Of a DNA stretch of 64,000 nucleotides, positions 1 through 8,075 are shown in pieces. The stretch is taken from positions 17,113 to 81,112 of the forward strand of contig PBBA01000005.1 in assembly GCA_002716405.1 (NCBI GenBank), written 5' to 3'. Positions within the stretch are counted from its first letter, which is position 1. Each line of letters opens with the position of its first letter. The translations under genes were made by a program, and so were the position numbers. The DNA is from Chloroflexota bacterium (lineage in GTDB: Bacteria > Chloroflexota > Dehalococcoidia > UBA2979). The notes below the pieces were generated by a model, which was given only the letters and a program-made list of their open reading frames with translations, did no database searches and was not told the origin of the DNA.

Positions 1-362
1 ACAGCTAAATTTGTAGAAATAGTGGATTTCCCTACCCCACCTTTATTAGAGCCCACCGCAATAATGTTCTTAACTCCATCAATTGCAGAAGGTCCACCTT
101 CGCGAGAAACAGTACTACGTACTTCAGCACCCCAATCTATTTCGATTTCTTTAATGTCAGATAAATTAGCTAGAGCAGATCTAACATCTTGATCTAGCGT
201 TTCACGTAAAGGGCAAGCAGGAGTTGTGAGTATCATCGAAAATGTAAGTTTCCCGGAATTAAACTCAACATCGCGAACCATGTTTAAACTAACTATATCT
301 TGATGTAACTCAGGATCATTAACATTGCTTAAGGTAGCAATTATCATCTTCGTATCTGTCAC
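1..362 (-). CDS. Mrp/ApbC-family Fe-S cluster carrier ATPase (5' part; continues past the left edge)
   Basis: Hand-translated from the reverse strand because the track omits it. The first ~85 residues form a MIP18/DUF59-type domain (ATLSNVNDPELHQDIVSLNMV, TTPACPLRE). The deviant Walker A motif GSNKGGVGKST follows, where the window ends. This order is that of Mrp/ApbC proteins, which carry Fe-S clusters to apo-proteins in the cytosol. I chose a GTG start at 362 because AAGGAG lies five bases upstream; the in-frame ATG a few codons later has nothing comparable. The ATPase core (Walker B, CxxC) lies outside the window, so the family is secure but details are not. It diverges from the zinc-ribbon gene across a 333-base gap. 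Confidence 0.9.
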   Translation of the reverse strand, partial: MTDTKMIIATLSNVNDPELHQDIVSLNMVRDVEFNSGKLTFSMILTTPACPLRETLDQDVRSALANLSDIKEIEIDWGAEVRSTVSREGGPSAIDGVKNIIAVGSNKGGVGKSTISTNLA

Positions 363-695
363 ACCTACTCCTTCACACAGAGGAACTATCTATCACAAAA
401 CATTATTCAGTGATAGTGATCTGGAATATCCAAAATCAAATCATTGAGTCTTTCATAAGACAACAACAACAAATTAACTAACCAAATTATAACTGCCGAT
501 TTACGGAGGAAAAACCAATTGGAAAAATTTTTATACTCATGCATCTTAAACTTGACTAGGTGTCCGTATAAGATGCATAATTGTGTTAGCACATGCACAT
601 ATTTAACAATGTGAAAGTACCATTGTGCTGGTTTCAATTAGAATAGTTATCCTTTGGGCATGGGATGATTATTTGTTAGTTTAAGGAATGAGCTA
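363..695. other. Divergent intergenic region with two inverted repeats
   Basis: This 333-base AT-rich gap separates mrp (leftward) from the zinc-ribbon gene (rightward). The only ORF here (76 codons, minus) has no recognisable motif and no good ribosome site; I treat it as spurious. Two dyads are visible. One has 10-base arms ATGCATCTTA / TAAGATGCAT (539-548 and 569-578) with a 20-base loop. The other is ACAATG / CATTGT (606-611 and 621-626). Neither has the T-run of an intrinsic terminator. Between two divergent genes they could be operator or promoter elements, but no regulator is identified. Confidence 0.5.
539..578. repeat. Inverted repeat, 10-bp perfect arms
   Basis: The arms ATGCATCTTA and TAAGATGCAT are perfect reverse complements separated by 20 bases. 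The left arm contains the palindrome ATGCAT. The position between divergent genes fits a regulatory dyad or a hairpin in a leader; no T-tract follows on either strand. Confidence 0.5.
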
Positions 696-950
696 ATGAG
701 TCACGCAAAGACTCCAGTCAAAACAGTAAAAGTCAAAAATACAAAGAAAAAATGTGTCCACCATTGGATTATTGGGACTCCGAGTGGCCGAGAAAGCATT
801 GGTAACTGTAAACATTGTGGAACAAAAAAAACTTTCCCAAATTCTAATGAGAGTGTTATGTGGGAAAAAACAAGCACTTTGCGTAATGACATACGACAGG
901 CAGAACGCTTCTCACGTCCATCAGAAATTCTTTTATCGGATGAATCATAA
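696..950 (+). CDS. Small zinc-ribbon-like protein (84 aa)
   Basis: I do not recognise a named gene. The protein has one putative zinc site, CVHHW at about residues 20-24 and CKHCG at 38-42, followed by FPNS, set in a basic N-terminus and a charged C-terminal tail. A Cys-His-His-Trp then Cys-x2-Cys-Gly layout is typical of short zinc-ribbon or treble-clef modules. The ATG at 696 follows AAGGAATGAGCTA, a usable ribosome site, and the reading frame is open to a single TAA. The overlapping minus-strand ORF and second plus ORF are shadows. It probably binds zinc and perhaps nucleic acid or a partner protein; no function can be assigned. Confidence 0.7.
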   Translation: MSHAKTPVKTVKVKNTKKKCVHHWIIGTPSGRESIGNCKHCGTKKTFPNSNESVMWEKTSTLRNDIRQAERFSRPSEILLSDES

Positions 951-1104
951 TATTCATCCAGCATTAATGCTTAGGCCTAATGCATAGGCAAAAAGAAACT
1001 CTACCAGAAAAGTAGTTCCCAAACATAGTTCAATTTTATGTATGCACTATACGTATTTGTTTTCTACATGTACGCTTTTCTTGTTGAGGTAGGTAACACG
1101 CCTA

Positions 1105-2034
1105 ATGGACTTAAGAGTTAATCTTGCAAAAGAAAGTAAATTCGACCTCCATCTCCAAAATCCTGTTATGACAGGATCGGGAACATTTTCTAACGGAATT
1201 GAATTAGCGAAAAAATTTAATGTCAACGAGTTAGGTGCTATCGTATCCAAAGGGACTACACTTCGCCCACGAAGAGGTAATCAAACTCCACGGACCCATG
1301 AAACAGCCTCTGGGATGATAAATGCGATTGGTTTCCAAAACATCGGTATAAATTCCTTGATCAATGATGTTGCGCCTATTTGGGATAAATGGGAGATTCC
1401 TACGATTGTCAATATCATGGGTGATACAGTCACAGATTATGGACTTTTAGCTGAAAAACTTGATAACGTTCCAGGTGTCTCAGCTTTGGAGGTAAATATA
1501 TCTTGCCCGAATGTAGATGCTGGTGGTCTTGAGTACGGTCAAGATCCTTTTATGGCAAGCGATGTAATAACAATCGTAAGAAGTCATACTTCACTTCCAA
1601 TAATTGCAAAACTAACCCCTAGTGTAAGTAATATACAACCGATTGTAGAAGCTGTTACACAAGCTGGTTCACAAGCTATTACAATTTCAAATACTATCCC
1701 TGCGTTAGCCATAGATATCATTGAACGTAAGCCTGTGATTGCAAACGGTTTCGGGGGGCTTTCAGGACCAGCAATTAAACCGATCATACTGCGCCTAGTT
1801 TGGCAAGCTGCTCTGGTTTCTAAAATTCCAATAATTGCTTCAGGAGGAATTTTTTCTGGAAAAGATGCTATTGAATTTATTATGGCAGGGGCATCTGCAG
1901 TACAGGTCGGCACAGCAACTTTTTTAGATCCTTTTGCCCCATGGAGGGTCATAGAGGAGATCAAAGCATGGTGTTTAGAAAATGAAATCGACAGTATTTC
2001 TGAATTAGTTGGAGCTGCGCAAGATGTACACTAA
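1105..2034 (+). CDS. pyrD: Dihydroorotate dehydrogenase, class 1B-type catalytic subunit
   Basis: Oxidises dihydroorotate to orotate in pyrimidine synthesis, using FMN in a TIM barrel. Seen: N-terminal NPVMTGSGTF, SKGTT, NAIGFQNIG, the active-site loop NISCPNVD with the catalytic cysteine of class 1 enzymes, ISNT, and the C-terminal phosphate-binding IIASGGI and GASAVQVGTA. The length of 309 residues is normal for PyrDB and there is no N-terminal membrane helix as in class 2. Class 1B enzymes pair with the Fe-S/FAD subunit PyrK, which is not next to it here, so the electron acceptor is open. The gene stands alone upstream of tRNA-Pro. The start codon has only a distant GAGGTAGG, so the start is moderately sure. 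Confidence 0.95.
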   Translation: MDLRVNLAKESKFDLHLQNPVMTGSGTFSNGIELAKKFNVNELGAIVSKGTTLRPRRGNQTPRTHETASGMINAIGFQNIGINSLINDVAPIWDKWEIPTIVNIMGDTVTDYGLLAEKLDNVPGVSALEVNISCPNVDAGGLEYGQDPFMASDVITIVRSHTSLPIIAKLTPSVSNIQPIVEAVTQAGSQAITISNTIPALAIDIIERKPVIANGFGGLSGPAIKPIILRLVWQAALVSKIPIIASGGIFSGKDAIEFIMAGASAVQVGTATFLDPFAPWRVIEEIKAWCLENEIDSISELVGAAQDVH

Positions 2035-2090
2035 TATGTAGATACTAATACATAGACTATCAAAAACGTTTATAGTAGTATCCGATTTTT

Positions 2091-2167
2091 CGGGGTGTAG
2101 CTCAGCCTGGCAGAGCGCTGCGTTTGGGACGCAGAAGCCCTCGGTTCAAATCCGAGCACCCCGACCA
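2091..2167 (+). tRNA. tRNA-Pro(TGG)
   Basis: Full cloverleaf: acceptor CGGGGTG pairs with CACCCCG, anticodon stem CTGCG/CGCAG, loop TTTGGGA giving anticodon TGG, T-arm GGTTCAAATCC, discriminator A and an encoded CCA. Length 77 with CCA. Confidence 0.97.
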
Positions 2168-2188
2168 CTATTTTGAAAGTAGAGCATA

Positions 2189-2401
2189 ATGCCAACCGGA
2201 ACTCCTAGCTACATTCTTATTGTCAGAATCATTTCTGTTCTGGGAATGTCTTTTTCTTTAGCAATAGGTTTATTGGCTCTAATAGGAGGATGGTTATTGT
2301 CAGCAACTTTATCGTTTATCTGTTTTATTCCATCATTAGGACTTCTACTTATAGTAGAAAAAAAATGGGCAGAACAACCCGACTACTCCGATATAGAATA
2401 A
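2189..2401 (+). CDS. Small two-helix membrane protein (70 aa)
   Basis: Unrecognised. The sequence is two hydrophobic segments (about residues 8-32 and 35-57) joined by a very short turn, ending in a charged tail KKWAEQPDYSDIE. It starts 21 bases after tRNA-Pro, without a strong Shine-Dalgarno site. Its last 19 bases overlap the 3' end of the convergent second cyclophilin gene. The amino-acid make-up is typical of a real inner-membrane peptide, but no homology is claimed and it could be a chance ORF. Confidence 0.5.
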   Translation: MPTGTPSYILIVRIISVLGMSFSLAIGLLALIGGWLLSATLSFICFIPSLGLLLIVEKKWAEQPDYSDIE

Positions 2402-2892
2402 TCACTCAAAATAGTTCGAATTTTAACGGTAATTATTTCATGTTCAGATTCTGCCGCTACTATTTTCTGTACAATATCAAACCCAGTTACTACTTCACCA
2501 AAAGCTGTATATCTTCCCCTTAAATGTGGAGCATCCGATAACATTATAAAAAATTGAGACCCATTCGTATTAGGCCCAGTGTTAGCCATACCTACAATTC
2601 CGATATTAAATTCTGTATCAGAAATTTCATCAGGAATTCTATATCCAGGACCACCTTTACCATTACGATCAGGATCACCTGTTTGGGCAATAAAGTTAGG
2701 TACAATCCTGTGAAATACACATCGATCATAAAATCCTTCTTTTGCAAGAAATGCAAAATTATTTACTGTAATAGGGGCAATAACTGGAAATAATTTTATT
2801 ACTACACTACCAATATTGAAAATGACATCCGCATAGTAGTCTAATGACGGATCGATAGTGATAGCCGGAGAATTTGTATAACTAGGTGTAAT
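2383..2892 (-). CDS. Cyclophilin-type peptidyl-prolyl isomerase, second copy, lacking a canonical start codon
   Basis: The track lists only the last 68 codons, but hand translation shows an intact cyclophilin domain from about 2890 down: FHRIVPNFIAQTGDP, GPGYRIPDE, NGSQFFIML and FGEVV, all hallmarks of the fold and active site. Upstream the frame reads ATG ATG TGA GCT ATT. The ATG pair at 2904-2899 overlaps the stop of the first cyclophilin, as in translational coupling, but codon 3 is TGA. The first possible start after that is a rare ATT at 2892, used here as the boundary. It may be a recent nonsense mutation, a sequence error, or non-AUG initiation. The C-terminus is complete. It is a paralogue of the upstream gene. 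Confidence 0.7.
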   Translation of the reverse strand: MTPSYTNSPAITIDPSLDYYADVIFNIGSVVIKLFPVIAPITVNNFAFLAKEGFYDRCVFHRIVPNFIAQTGDPDRNGKGGPGYRIPDEISDTEFNIGIVGMANTGPNTNGSQFFIMLSDAPHLRGRYTAFGEVVTGFDIVQKIVAAESEHEIITVKIRTILSDYSISE

Positions 2893-2900
2893 AGCTCACA

Positions 2901-3722
2901 TCATTTCTCTAAAATTTCAATTCCAAGTATTTTTTCAGCATCTCCAAAATTTGGTCGAGTAGGATCTCTGGACTGTAAATTATCTAACACACTTAAACCA
3001 GATTTAACTTCACCAAAAACAGTAAATTCATTGTTGAGATGGGGTGTGGGTCCTAATGTGATAAAAAATTGAGATCCATTAACTGTCCCTGTCGCATCAC
3101 GTGCCATTGACAATGATCCTCTAGAAAATCTCAACCCATTTGTTTCAGAGGGAAGAACATAACCAGGCGAGCCATATCCTTCACCTGTAGGATCACCAGC
3201 TTGAGCAACAAAACCAGGGACCACTCGGTGAAAAATCAAATCATCATAAAATGAATTTTGAGCTAAAAATATAAAATTATTAACAAATTCTGGTGATTCT
3301 TTAGCAAATAAATCAATTTTAATTATGCCCGATTCCAATCGTAAAATTGCCTCATATCTAATCTGTGTATCTATAGTCATTTCAGGAGGTAATTCGTACC
3401 ACCGCACGATTACATCTTCTGAAGCATTTGCTGTGTTATCTTTAGATTCAGTTAACGGTACCGAACTAGAGCTTGAAGAGGTCTCTTGATCTATTTCTGG
3501 AGGACCTAATAGAGAAGTAAAAATTATTCCACCTAAACTGAGAACCATAAATATAATCCCAATAAGAAAAAAACTCTTGATATGCCTTTGCATAAACCCC
3601 ATAGGGCCAGAAAACTCTATTGGCCCTGCTTCTTCAATAGTTTGTGTACGTATTTCTCTCCGACGAGTTTGACGCTGTCTTCTTTGTAATTGGCGACGTT
3701 GGTTCCTGCGATTAGTACTCAC
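2901..3722 (-). CDS. Membrane-anchored cyclophilin-type peptidyl-prolyl cis-trans isomerase
   Basis: Catalyses proline cis-trans isomerisation during protein folding, probably outside the membrane. Order: a very Arg/Gln-rich basic N-terminus (residues 1-35), one transmembrane helix at about 48-72 (FFLIGIIFMVLSLGGIIF), a Ser-rich linker, then the cyclophilin domain from about 115. Active-site motifs are FHRVVPGFVAQAGDP, NGSQFFITLG, the PHLN turn and FGEV. The basic N-terminus and single helix predict an N-in anchor with the catalytic domain exported. It runs directly into the second cyclophilin (ATGATG overlaps its TGA stop), so the two look like a tandem duplication translated in series. No acidic operon partner is present. 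Confidence 0.92.
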   Translation of the reverse strand: MSTNRRNQRRQLQRRQRQTRRREIRTQTIEEAGPIEFSGPMGFMQRHIKSFFLIGIIFMVLSLGGIIFTSLLGPPEIDQETSSSSSSVPLTESKDNTANASEDVIVRWYELPPEMTIDTQIRYEAILRLESGIIKIDLFAKESPEFVNNFIFLAQNSFYDDLIFHRVVPGFVAQAGDPTGEGYGSPGYVLPSETNGLRFSRGSLSMARDATGTVNGSQFFITLGPTPHLNNEFTVFGEVKSGLSVLDNLQSRDPTRPNFGDAEKILGIEILEK

Positions 3723-3880
3723 GGGAAATATTACTCCTTGTATATATCTATATTGATTCTAGAATTTTAACTGTGTCAGCTTTTTATTAAGTTAATTAAT
3801 TATATAAAACCTTAACCCTTTGAGTGAATTTATCTGCACCAAATCTTAATACCCAATAAGATCATTTATACATAGAACCA

Positions 3881-5023
3881 TTATCCTGATAAATCAGCAA
3901 AAAAAGAACCCACATCTTCTGAAAATAATTTAGGTTGTTCTAATGCAGCAAAATGTCCTCCTGCATCTAATTCAGAAAACCTAACAAGATTATAGCGATC
4001 TTCTATCAATGAAATTGGAGCAGTCCAGGGTTCTTTCGGATAGCGTGCATATGCTGTAGGAATTTCAACTTTACTTGCTAAATAAGATCTATCAGATTTT
4101 TTCGCCTCATAATAAATCCTAGATGAGGATAAAATAGTCCCCGTCAGCCAATAAACCATTACATTTGTTAAGATAGCATCTCTACTAAATGTTTCCCAAA
4201 GATTTTCTCCATGATCTGACCAAACCCAATATTTTTCTAAAATCCATCCTAAGAGACCTATCGGAGAATCATGTAATGCATATGCTAAAGATTGTGGTCG
4301 TGTCGATTGTATATGGCTATACCCAGTTTCAATATCACGGAAAATATCTTGTTCTTTCAAAAACAAATGCTCTTCAGCTGTCAGTGATTTTTTTTCAATA
4401 GAAATATTTCTATTAACAGGTATAAAATTTAAATGTAATTTTAGTACTGCCTCAGGGTGTAGCAATGATAAAGCTGATCCGACAATCGCTCCCCAATCCC
4501 CTCCTTGAACACAATATTTTTCATACCCTAACGACTGCATCAAACCATGCAATCTCTCCGCAATTTCACCTGGATGCATCCCGCGAGTATTCGGTTGATC
4601 AGAAAATCCAAAACCGGGCAATGAAGGAACAACAACATCGTATCCTGGAAAATTAGTACTACCATTTTGCAATAAAGGTGCAGCTTGTAAAAATTCAACG
4701 AAAGAACCTGGCCATCCATGAATAAGCAATATAGGGATTCTTTTTTCTACAGCAGGACCAGTATATAAAACTGCATGGAGCTCTTCAGAATTAATAGGTA
4801 CTCTAATATGCGCTAATTTGTTTAACTCACCTTGGTGATAAAACCAATCATATTCTCTACGCCAATATGTAACTAAGTCTCTTAAGACAGCATCATTAGT
4901 TCCAACTTCCCAGCCTTGATCAATTTGTATGTCTGTCCAACGAGCAGTATCGATACGCCTGTGCAAATCATTAATTGCGCGCTGACTAAATTCAATTCTA
5001 AATGGAGTAACAGGCATTGACAT
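3881..5023 (-). CDS. Epoxide hydrolase with N-terminal EHN domain (alpha/beta hydrolase)
   Basis: Opens epoxides to diols in the cytosol; the natural substrate is unknown. Counting from the track start, the N-terminal EHN domain (PFRIEFSQRAINDLHRRI) is followed by HGWPGS at 118 (oxyanion loop), PSLPGFGFSDQP, the nucleophile elbow QGGDWG with Asp192, and the catalytic-base region AGGHFAALEQP near the C-terminus. All are hallmarks of the microsomal-type epoxide hydrolase family. The track start at 5071 would place the first codons inside tRNA-Glu, so I moved the start to the ATG at 5023 (5017 is an equally good alternative); neither has a clear ribosome site. It may be co-transcribed with the tRNA. 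Confidence 0.87.
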   Translation of the reverse strand: MSMPVTPFRIEFSQRAINDLHRRIDTARWTDIQIDQGWEVGTNDAVLRDLVTYWRREYDWFYHQGELNKLAHIRVPINSEELHAVLYTGPAVEKRIPILLIHGWPGSFVEFLQAAPLLQNGSTNFPGYDVVVPSLPGFGFSDQPNTRGMHPGEIAERLHGLMQSLGYEKYCVQGGDWGAIVGSALSLLHPEAVLKLHLNFIPVNRNISIEKKSLTAEEHLFLKEQDIFRDIETGYSHIQSTRPQSLAYALHDSPIGLLGWILEKYWVWSDHGENLWETFSRDAILTNVMVYWLTGTILSSSRIYYEAKKSDRSYLASKVEIPTAYARYPKEPWTAPISLIEDRYNLVRFSELDAGGHFAALEQPKLFSEDVGSFFADLSG

Positions 5024-5059
5024 ATCGCTAACATTTAGAGCATAAAAATTAATATAATT

Positions 5060-5134
5060 TGGTGACCCCACGGAGAATCGAACTCCGATTTCGAGGTTGA
5101 AAACCTCGCGTCCTAACCGTTAGACGATGGGGCC
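5060..5134 (-). tRNA. tRNA-Glu(TTC)
   Basis: Reverse-strand cloverleaf: acceptor GGCCCCA pairs with TGGGGTC, anticodon stem GAGGT/ACCTC with TTC anticodon, T-arm GGAGTTCGATTCTCC, discriminator A, encoded CCA. Length 75. Confidence 0.97.
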
Positions 5135-5348
5135 GCTGAAATATTCTCTAATGATATTCCAATGTGAAAGGATACCAATGAACGACATAAGTTTCAGGTT
5201 TGACCTTCATAAAATTTTAATTTAATAAAGATTTTTATCAAAAAGTCCATTTTTTTAAGATCTACTTCTAAAAAAATTAACTTACCCCCTCCCTTCTAGC
5301 AAATAACTCGATATATTCTATAGATACGTTTCAGCTTGGGAGACAAAT

Positions 5349-6839
5349 ATGACTACACAAGATACACAGGGTAAAAAAGATCAGCGAACAGTAGTTGAGG
5401 AATTTTTAAATCCTTCTCAAGGTTATTCAGCAGTTGGCTACCAGTTGCTCCTGAGATTAAGAAGTGAACAATTACCTGGGATGCTAGGTAAGATTACGAC
5501 TGCACTTGGAAGTGCAGGTGCTAACATCATGGACATTGACATTCGAGAGGCACAATCAAATTATATGATCCGTGATTTTCGAGTGCTTTGTGAAAATGAA
5601 GAACATGCAAAAACAGTATCAGAAACAATCGCAGCCTTGGATGATGTAGAACTTGAGCTAGCATCTGACAGAACTTTTCAGTTACATCGAAAAGGTAAAA
5701 TAGCCATCGAGAATAAAGTACACATTCGGACTAATGCTGAATTAGCTCATGTCTATACACCTGGTGTAGGTAGAGTTTCAATGGCAATTCATGACAATCC
5801 GGATGCAGTTTGGGCACTGACCATAAAATCCAATACTGTTGCTATAGTTTCTGATGGTACTGCTGTACTGGGGCTTGGTGATATAGGTCCAGAAGCAGCA
5901 ATGCCTGTCATGGAAGGCAAGTCAATGCTCTTCAAGTCATTTGCAGACATAGACGCATGGCCTTTGTGTTTAGATACCAAAGACACTGACGAAATAGTTC
6001 AAATTTGCAAAGCAATTGCTCCAACTTTTGGTGGAATCTTACTAGAAGATATTTCCGCACCAAGATGTTTTGAAATCGAAGAGAGGCTTCAATCTCTTGA
6101 TATCCCTGTATTCCATGATGATCAACATGGAACTGCAGTAGTAGTTCTTGCAGCATTAATGAACAGTCTGAAAATTATTCAAAAAAGACCGGAAGATCTG
6201 AAAGTCATAGTACTTGGAGTTGGAGCTTCAGGCGTGGCATGTTCAAAAATTATGATGAATTATGGAGTAAAAAATGTAATAGGTTTTGATCGCACAGGTG
6301 CAATCTACCAAGGTCGAGAAAATTTAAATTTTGCAAAAGAATGGTTTGCAGAAAATACTAACCCTGAAGGCTTTGATGGAACTATCGAAGAGGCAATGGA
6401 CGGTGCCGATCTATTCTTAGGTCTTTCTGGCCCTCATCTTGTTCAACCTGAATGGATTACTAAAATGTCAAGTGATGCCGTTGTTTTTGCACTTGCTAAC
6501 CCAGTACCGGAAATTCTACCTGAAGAAATCCCTTCTGGGGCAGCACGTGTCGTTGCTACTGGAAGATCTGACTATCCCAATCAGATCAATAACGTACTTT
6601 GCTTCCCAGGTTTGTTTCGAGGAGCACTCGACGCACACGCACGTAATATTACAGAAGAAATGAAAATTGTTGCTGCTCGAGCGATTGCCGATGTAATTCC
6701 TGACAATCAACTAAGCGAAGAATACATCTTACCTTCAGTATTTAATCAAGAGGTCGTTGAATCTGTAGCAGAAGCAGTCCGACAGGAAGCTATCCGATCA
6801 GGAGACACAAGAGAGTTTGGGCCAAGGATATACGTTTAG
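5349..6839 (+). CDS. NAD(P)-dependent malic enzyme with N-terminal ACT domain
   Basis: Decarboxylates malate to pyruvate with NAD(P)+. Residues 28-105 form an ACT-type ligand-binding domain (LLRLRSEQLPGMLGKITTAL, GANIMDIDI), which in this subfamily precedes the catalytic part and suggests allosteric control by a small molecule. The malic domain has VYTPGVG at 136, DGTAVLGLGDIG, the metal-binding EDI and the HDDQHGTA motif. The Rossmann domain begins at about 286 (VIVLGVGASG), with ALANPVPE and FPGLFRGALD near the end. At 496 residues the length fits the ACT-fused type. It starts with ATG after GGGAGACAAAT. It stands alone and converges with the molybdoenzyme 12 bases away. Confidence 0.93.
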   Translation: MTTQDTQGKKDQRTVVEEFLNPSQGYSAVGYQLLLRLRSEQLPGMLGKITTALGSAGANIMDIDIREAQSNYMIRDFRVLCENEEHAKTVSETIAALDDVELELASDRTFQLHRKGKIAIENKVHIRTNAELAHVYTPGVGRVSMAIHDNPDAVWALTIKSNTVAIVSDGTAVLGLGDIGPEAAMPVMEGKSMLFKSFADIDAWPLCLDTKDTDEIVQICKAIAPTFGGILLEDISAPRCFEIEERLQSLDIPVFHDDQHGTAVVVLAALMNSLKIIQKRPEDLKVIVLGVGASGVACSKIMMNYGVKNVIGFDRTGAIYQGRENLNFAKEWFAENTNPEGFDGTIEEAMDGADLFLGLSGPHLVQPEWITKMSSDAVVFALANPVPEILPEEIPSGAARVVATGRSDYPNQINNVLCFPGLFRGALDAHARNITEEMKIVAARAIADVIPDNQLSEEYILPSVFNQEVVESVAEAVRQEAIRSGDTREFGPRIYV

Positions 6840-6851
6840 ACGAGGCATCGC

Positions 6852-7463
6852 CTAACCGTACCTTTCCTCAATCCATGGGTCGCCGTGCATATGATAGCCA
6901 TAAAGCTCCCAGAAGCCAGGACGATCTTGAGCGACAAATTCTATCCCACTAACCCATTTCGCACTTTTCCAAAAATATAAATGGGGAACCATTCCCCTTA
7001 AAGGTGCTCCATGTTCTGGCGTCAACGGTTCCCCATTATGAGTATGCACTAGTAGCACATCAGGACGATCTAATTCAGAAATCGCCAAATTTGTTGTATA
7101 CCCACCGTAAGAATGAAAAATGACGTACCGTGCTTCAGGTAATGGATCTGCAATTTTCAAAATTTCTGAAAATTGCACTCCTACCCAATCATTATCATAT
7201 TTACTCCACGTGGTAACACAATGAATATCTGTACGCATATTAACCTGAGGTAAAGACATGAAATCTTCCCAGGAAAATGATATTTCTTGAGAAACTAAAC
7301 CACCAATTTGGAATTGCCAAGTACTAAGATCGATACTAGGAATAGCGCCATAATGAAGTACAGGCCAATTTTCAACCAATCTTTGACCTGGTGGTAAACG
7401 GGGCCGACCATCAGGAAGTAATTCATTATCGTTCGTGGCATTACCAAATAATCCAAATGTCAC
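6852..7463 (-). CDS. Small sulfite-oxidase-like molybdopterin oxidoreductase
   Basis: A single-domain member of the sulfite oxidase/YedY superfamily, binding molybdopterin through the cysteine in DIHCVTTWS (Cys95 in the track frame). Other family features are PPGQRLVENWPVLHYG at the N-terminus, GGYTTNL, DRPDVLLVH and GAPLRGMVPHLYFWKSAKW. It has no heme or dimerisation domain and no twin-Arg signal, so it is likely cytosolic and of unknown substrate. The track begins at a TTG at 7502. I prefer the GTG at 7463, because GGAAGG sits nine bases upstream and homologues begin near VTFGLFG. MoeA, needed for the cofactor, is encoded at the other end of the window. Confidence 0.9.
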   Translation of the reverse strand: MTFGLFGNATNDNELLPDGRPRLPPGQRLVENWPVLHYGAIPSIDLSTWQFQIGGLVSQEISFSWEDFMSLPQVNMRTDIHCVTTWSKYDNDWVGVQFSEILKIADPLPEARYVIFHSYGGYTTNLAISELDRPDVLLVHTHNGEPLTPEHGAPLRGMVPHLYFWKSAKWVSGIEFVAQDRPGFWELYGYHMHGDPWIEERYG

Positions 7464-7568
7464 GTAGTATAACCTTCCGTATAATAAAATATGTTCATTC
7501 AAAATTATAGCAAGAGTTCATTATGCACATCTATAGAAACACCATAGTGAAAATACGTAAATAATACG

Positions 7569-8075
7569 ATGCTGAAAAAAAATTTCTTTGAGAATCTACG
7601 TAATAGAAACGACTTCAAACTAAAACTTTCGATTACTTTAACTGTGATATTCATAGATCAAATTACAAAAATTTTAATTCGCAATTTTATTGATGAAGGT
7701 GATACATGGCCAGCGAATTTCAATCTTCTATATATTTCACATATTGAAAATACTGGAGCCGCATTCGGAATTTTTCAAGGATATACTAACTTACTAACAA
7801 TCATCACTTTTTTGACATTACTAGGAATTCTCTACTTTATGTTAAAAATAAGCTTTACTTCTCACTGGCAAAATTTGGGACTAACATTCATTTTAGGTGG
7901 AGCAATAGGTAATTTCCTAGATAGATTAATTAGAGGGTCAGTTACAGATTTTATTGACCCTATATATTACCCAGCATTTAATATTGCGGATTCTTCAATA
8001 GTAATAGGTACTGGATTAATTCTTTTATTTGCTATTGTTGATAGGAATAGTACTGAATGCGTTAAAGAGCAATAA
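7569..8075 (+). CDS. lspA: Lipoprotein signal peptidase (signal peptidase II)
   Basis: Cleaves signal peptides from diacylglyceryl-prolipoproteins in the cytoplasmic membrane. It has four hydrophobic segments and the family motifs: Asp30 in FIDQITK, NTGAAFG at 61-67, and the two catalytic aspartates Asp118 (GNFLDR) and Asp141 (FNIADSS). The 168-residue length is normal. The stop TAA is followed at once by the ATG of the pseudouridine synthase (zero gap), the classic lspA-rluD arrangement. Confidence 0.96.
   Translation: MLKKNFFENLRNRNDFKLKLSITLTVIFIDQITKILIRNFIDEGDTWPANFNLLYISHIENTGAAFGIFQGYTNLLTIITFLTLLGILYFMLKISFTSHWQNLGLTFILGGAIGNFLDRLIRGSVTDFIDPIYYPAFNIADSSIVIGTGLILLFAIVDRNSTECVKEQ

Noticed and set aside
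407-637. 76-codon minus-strand ORF in the mrp upstream gap
   Set aside because: No domain or ribosome site, composition like translated AT-rich spacer, and it covers the inverted repeats.
961-983. GCATTA...TAATGC repeat around TAGGCCTA after the zinc-ribbon gene
   Set aside because: Short 6-base arms and no T-run; too weak to call a terminator.
5023-5071. Upstream 16 codons of the epoxide hydrolase ORF
   Set aside because: They would begin inside the 3' end of tRNA-Glu; the later ATG is the better start.
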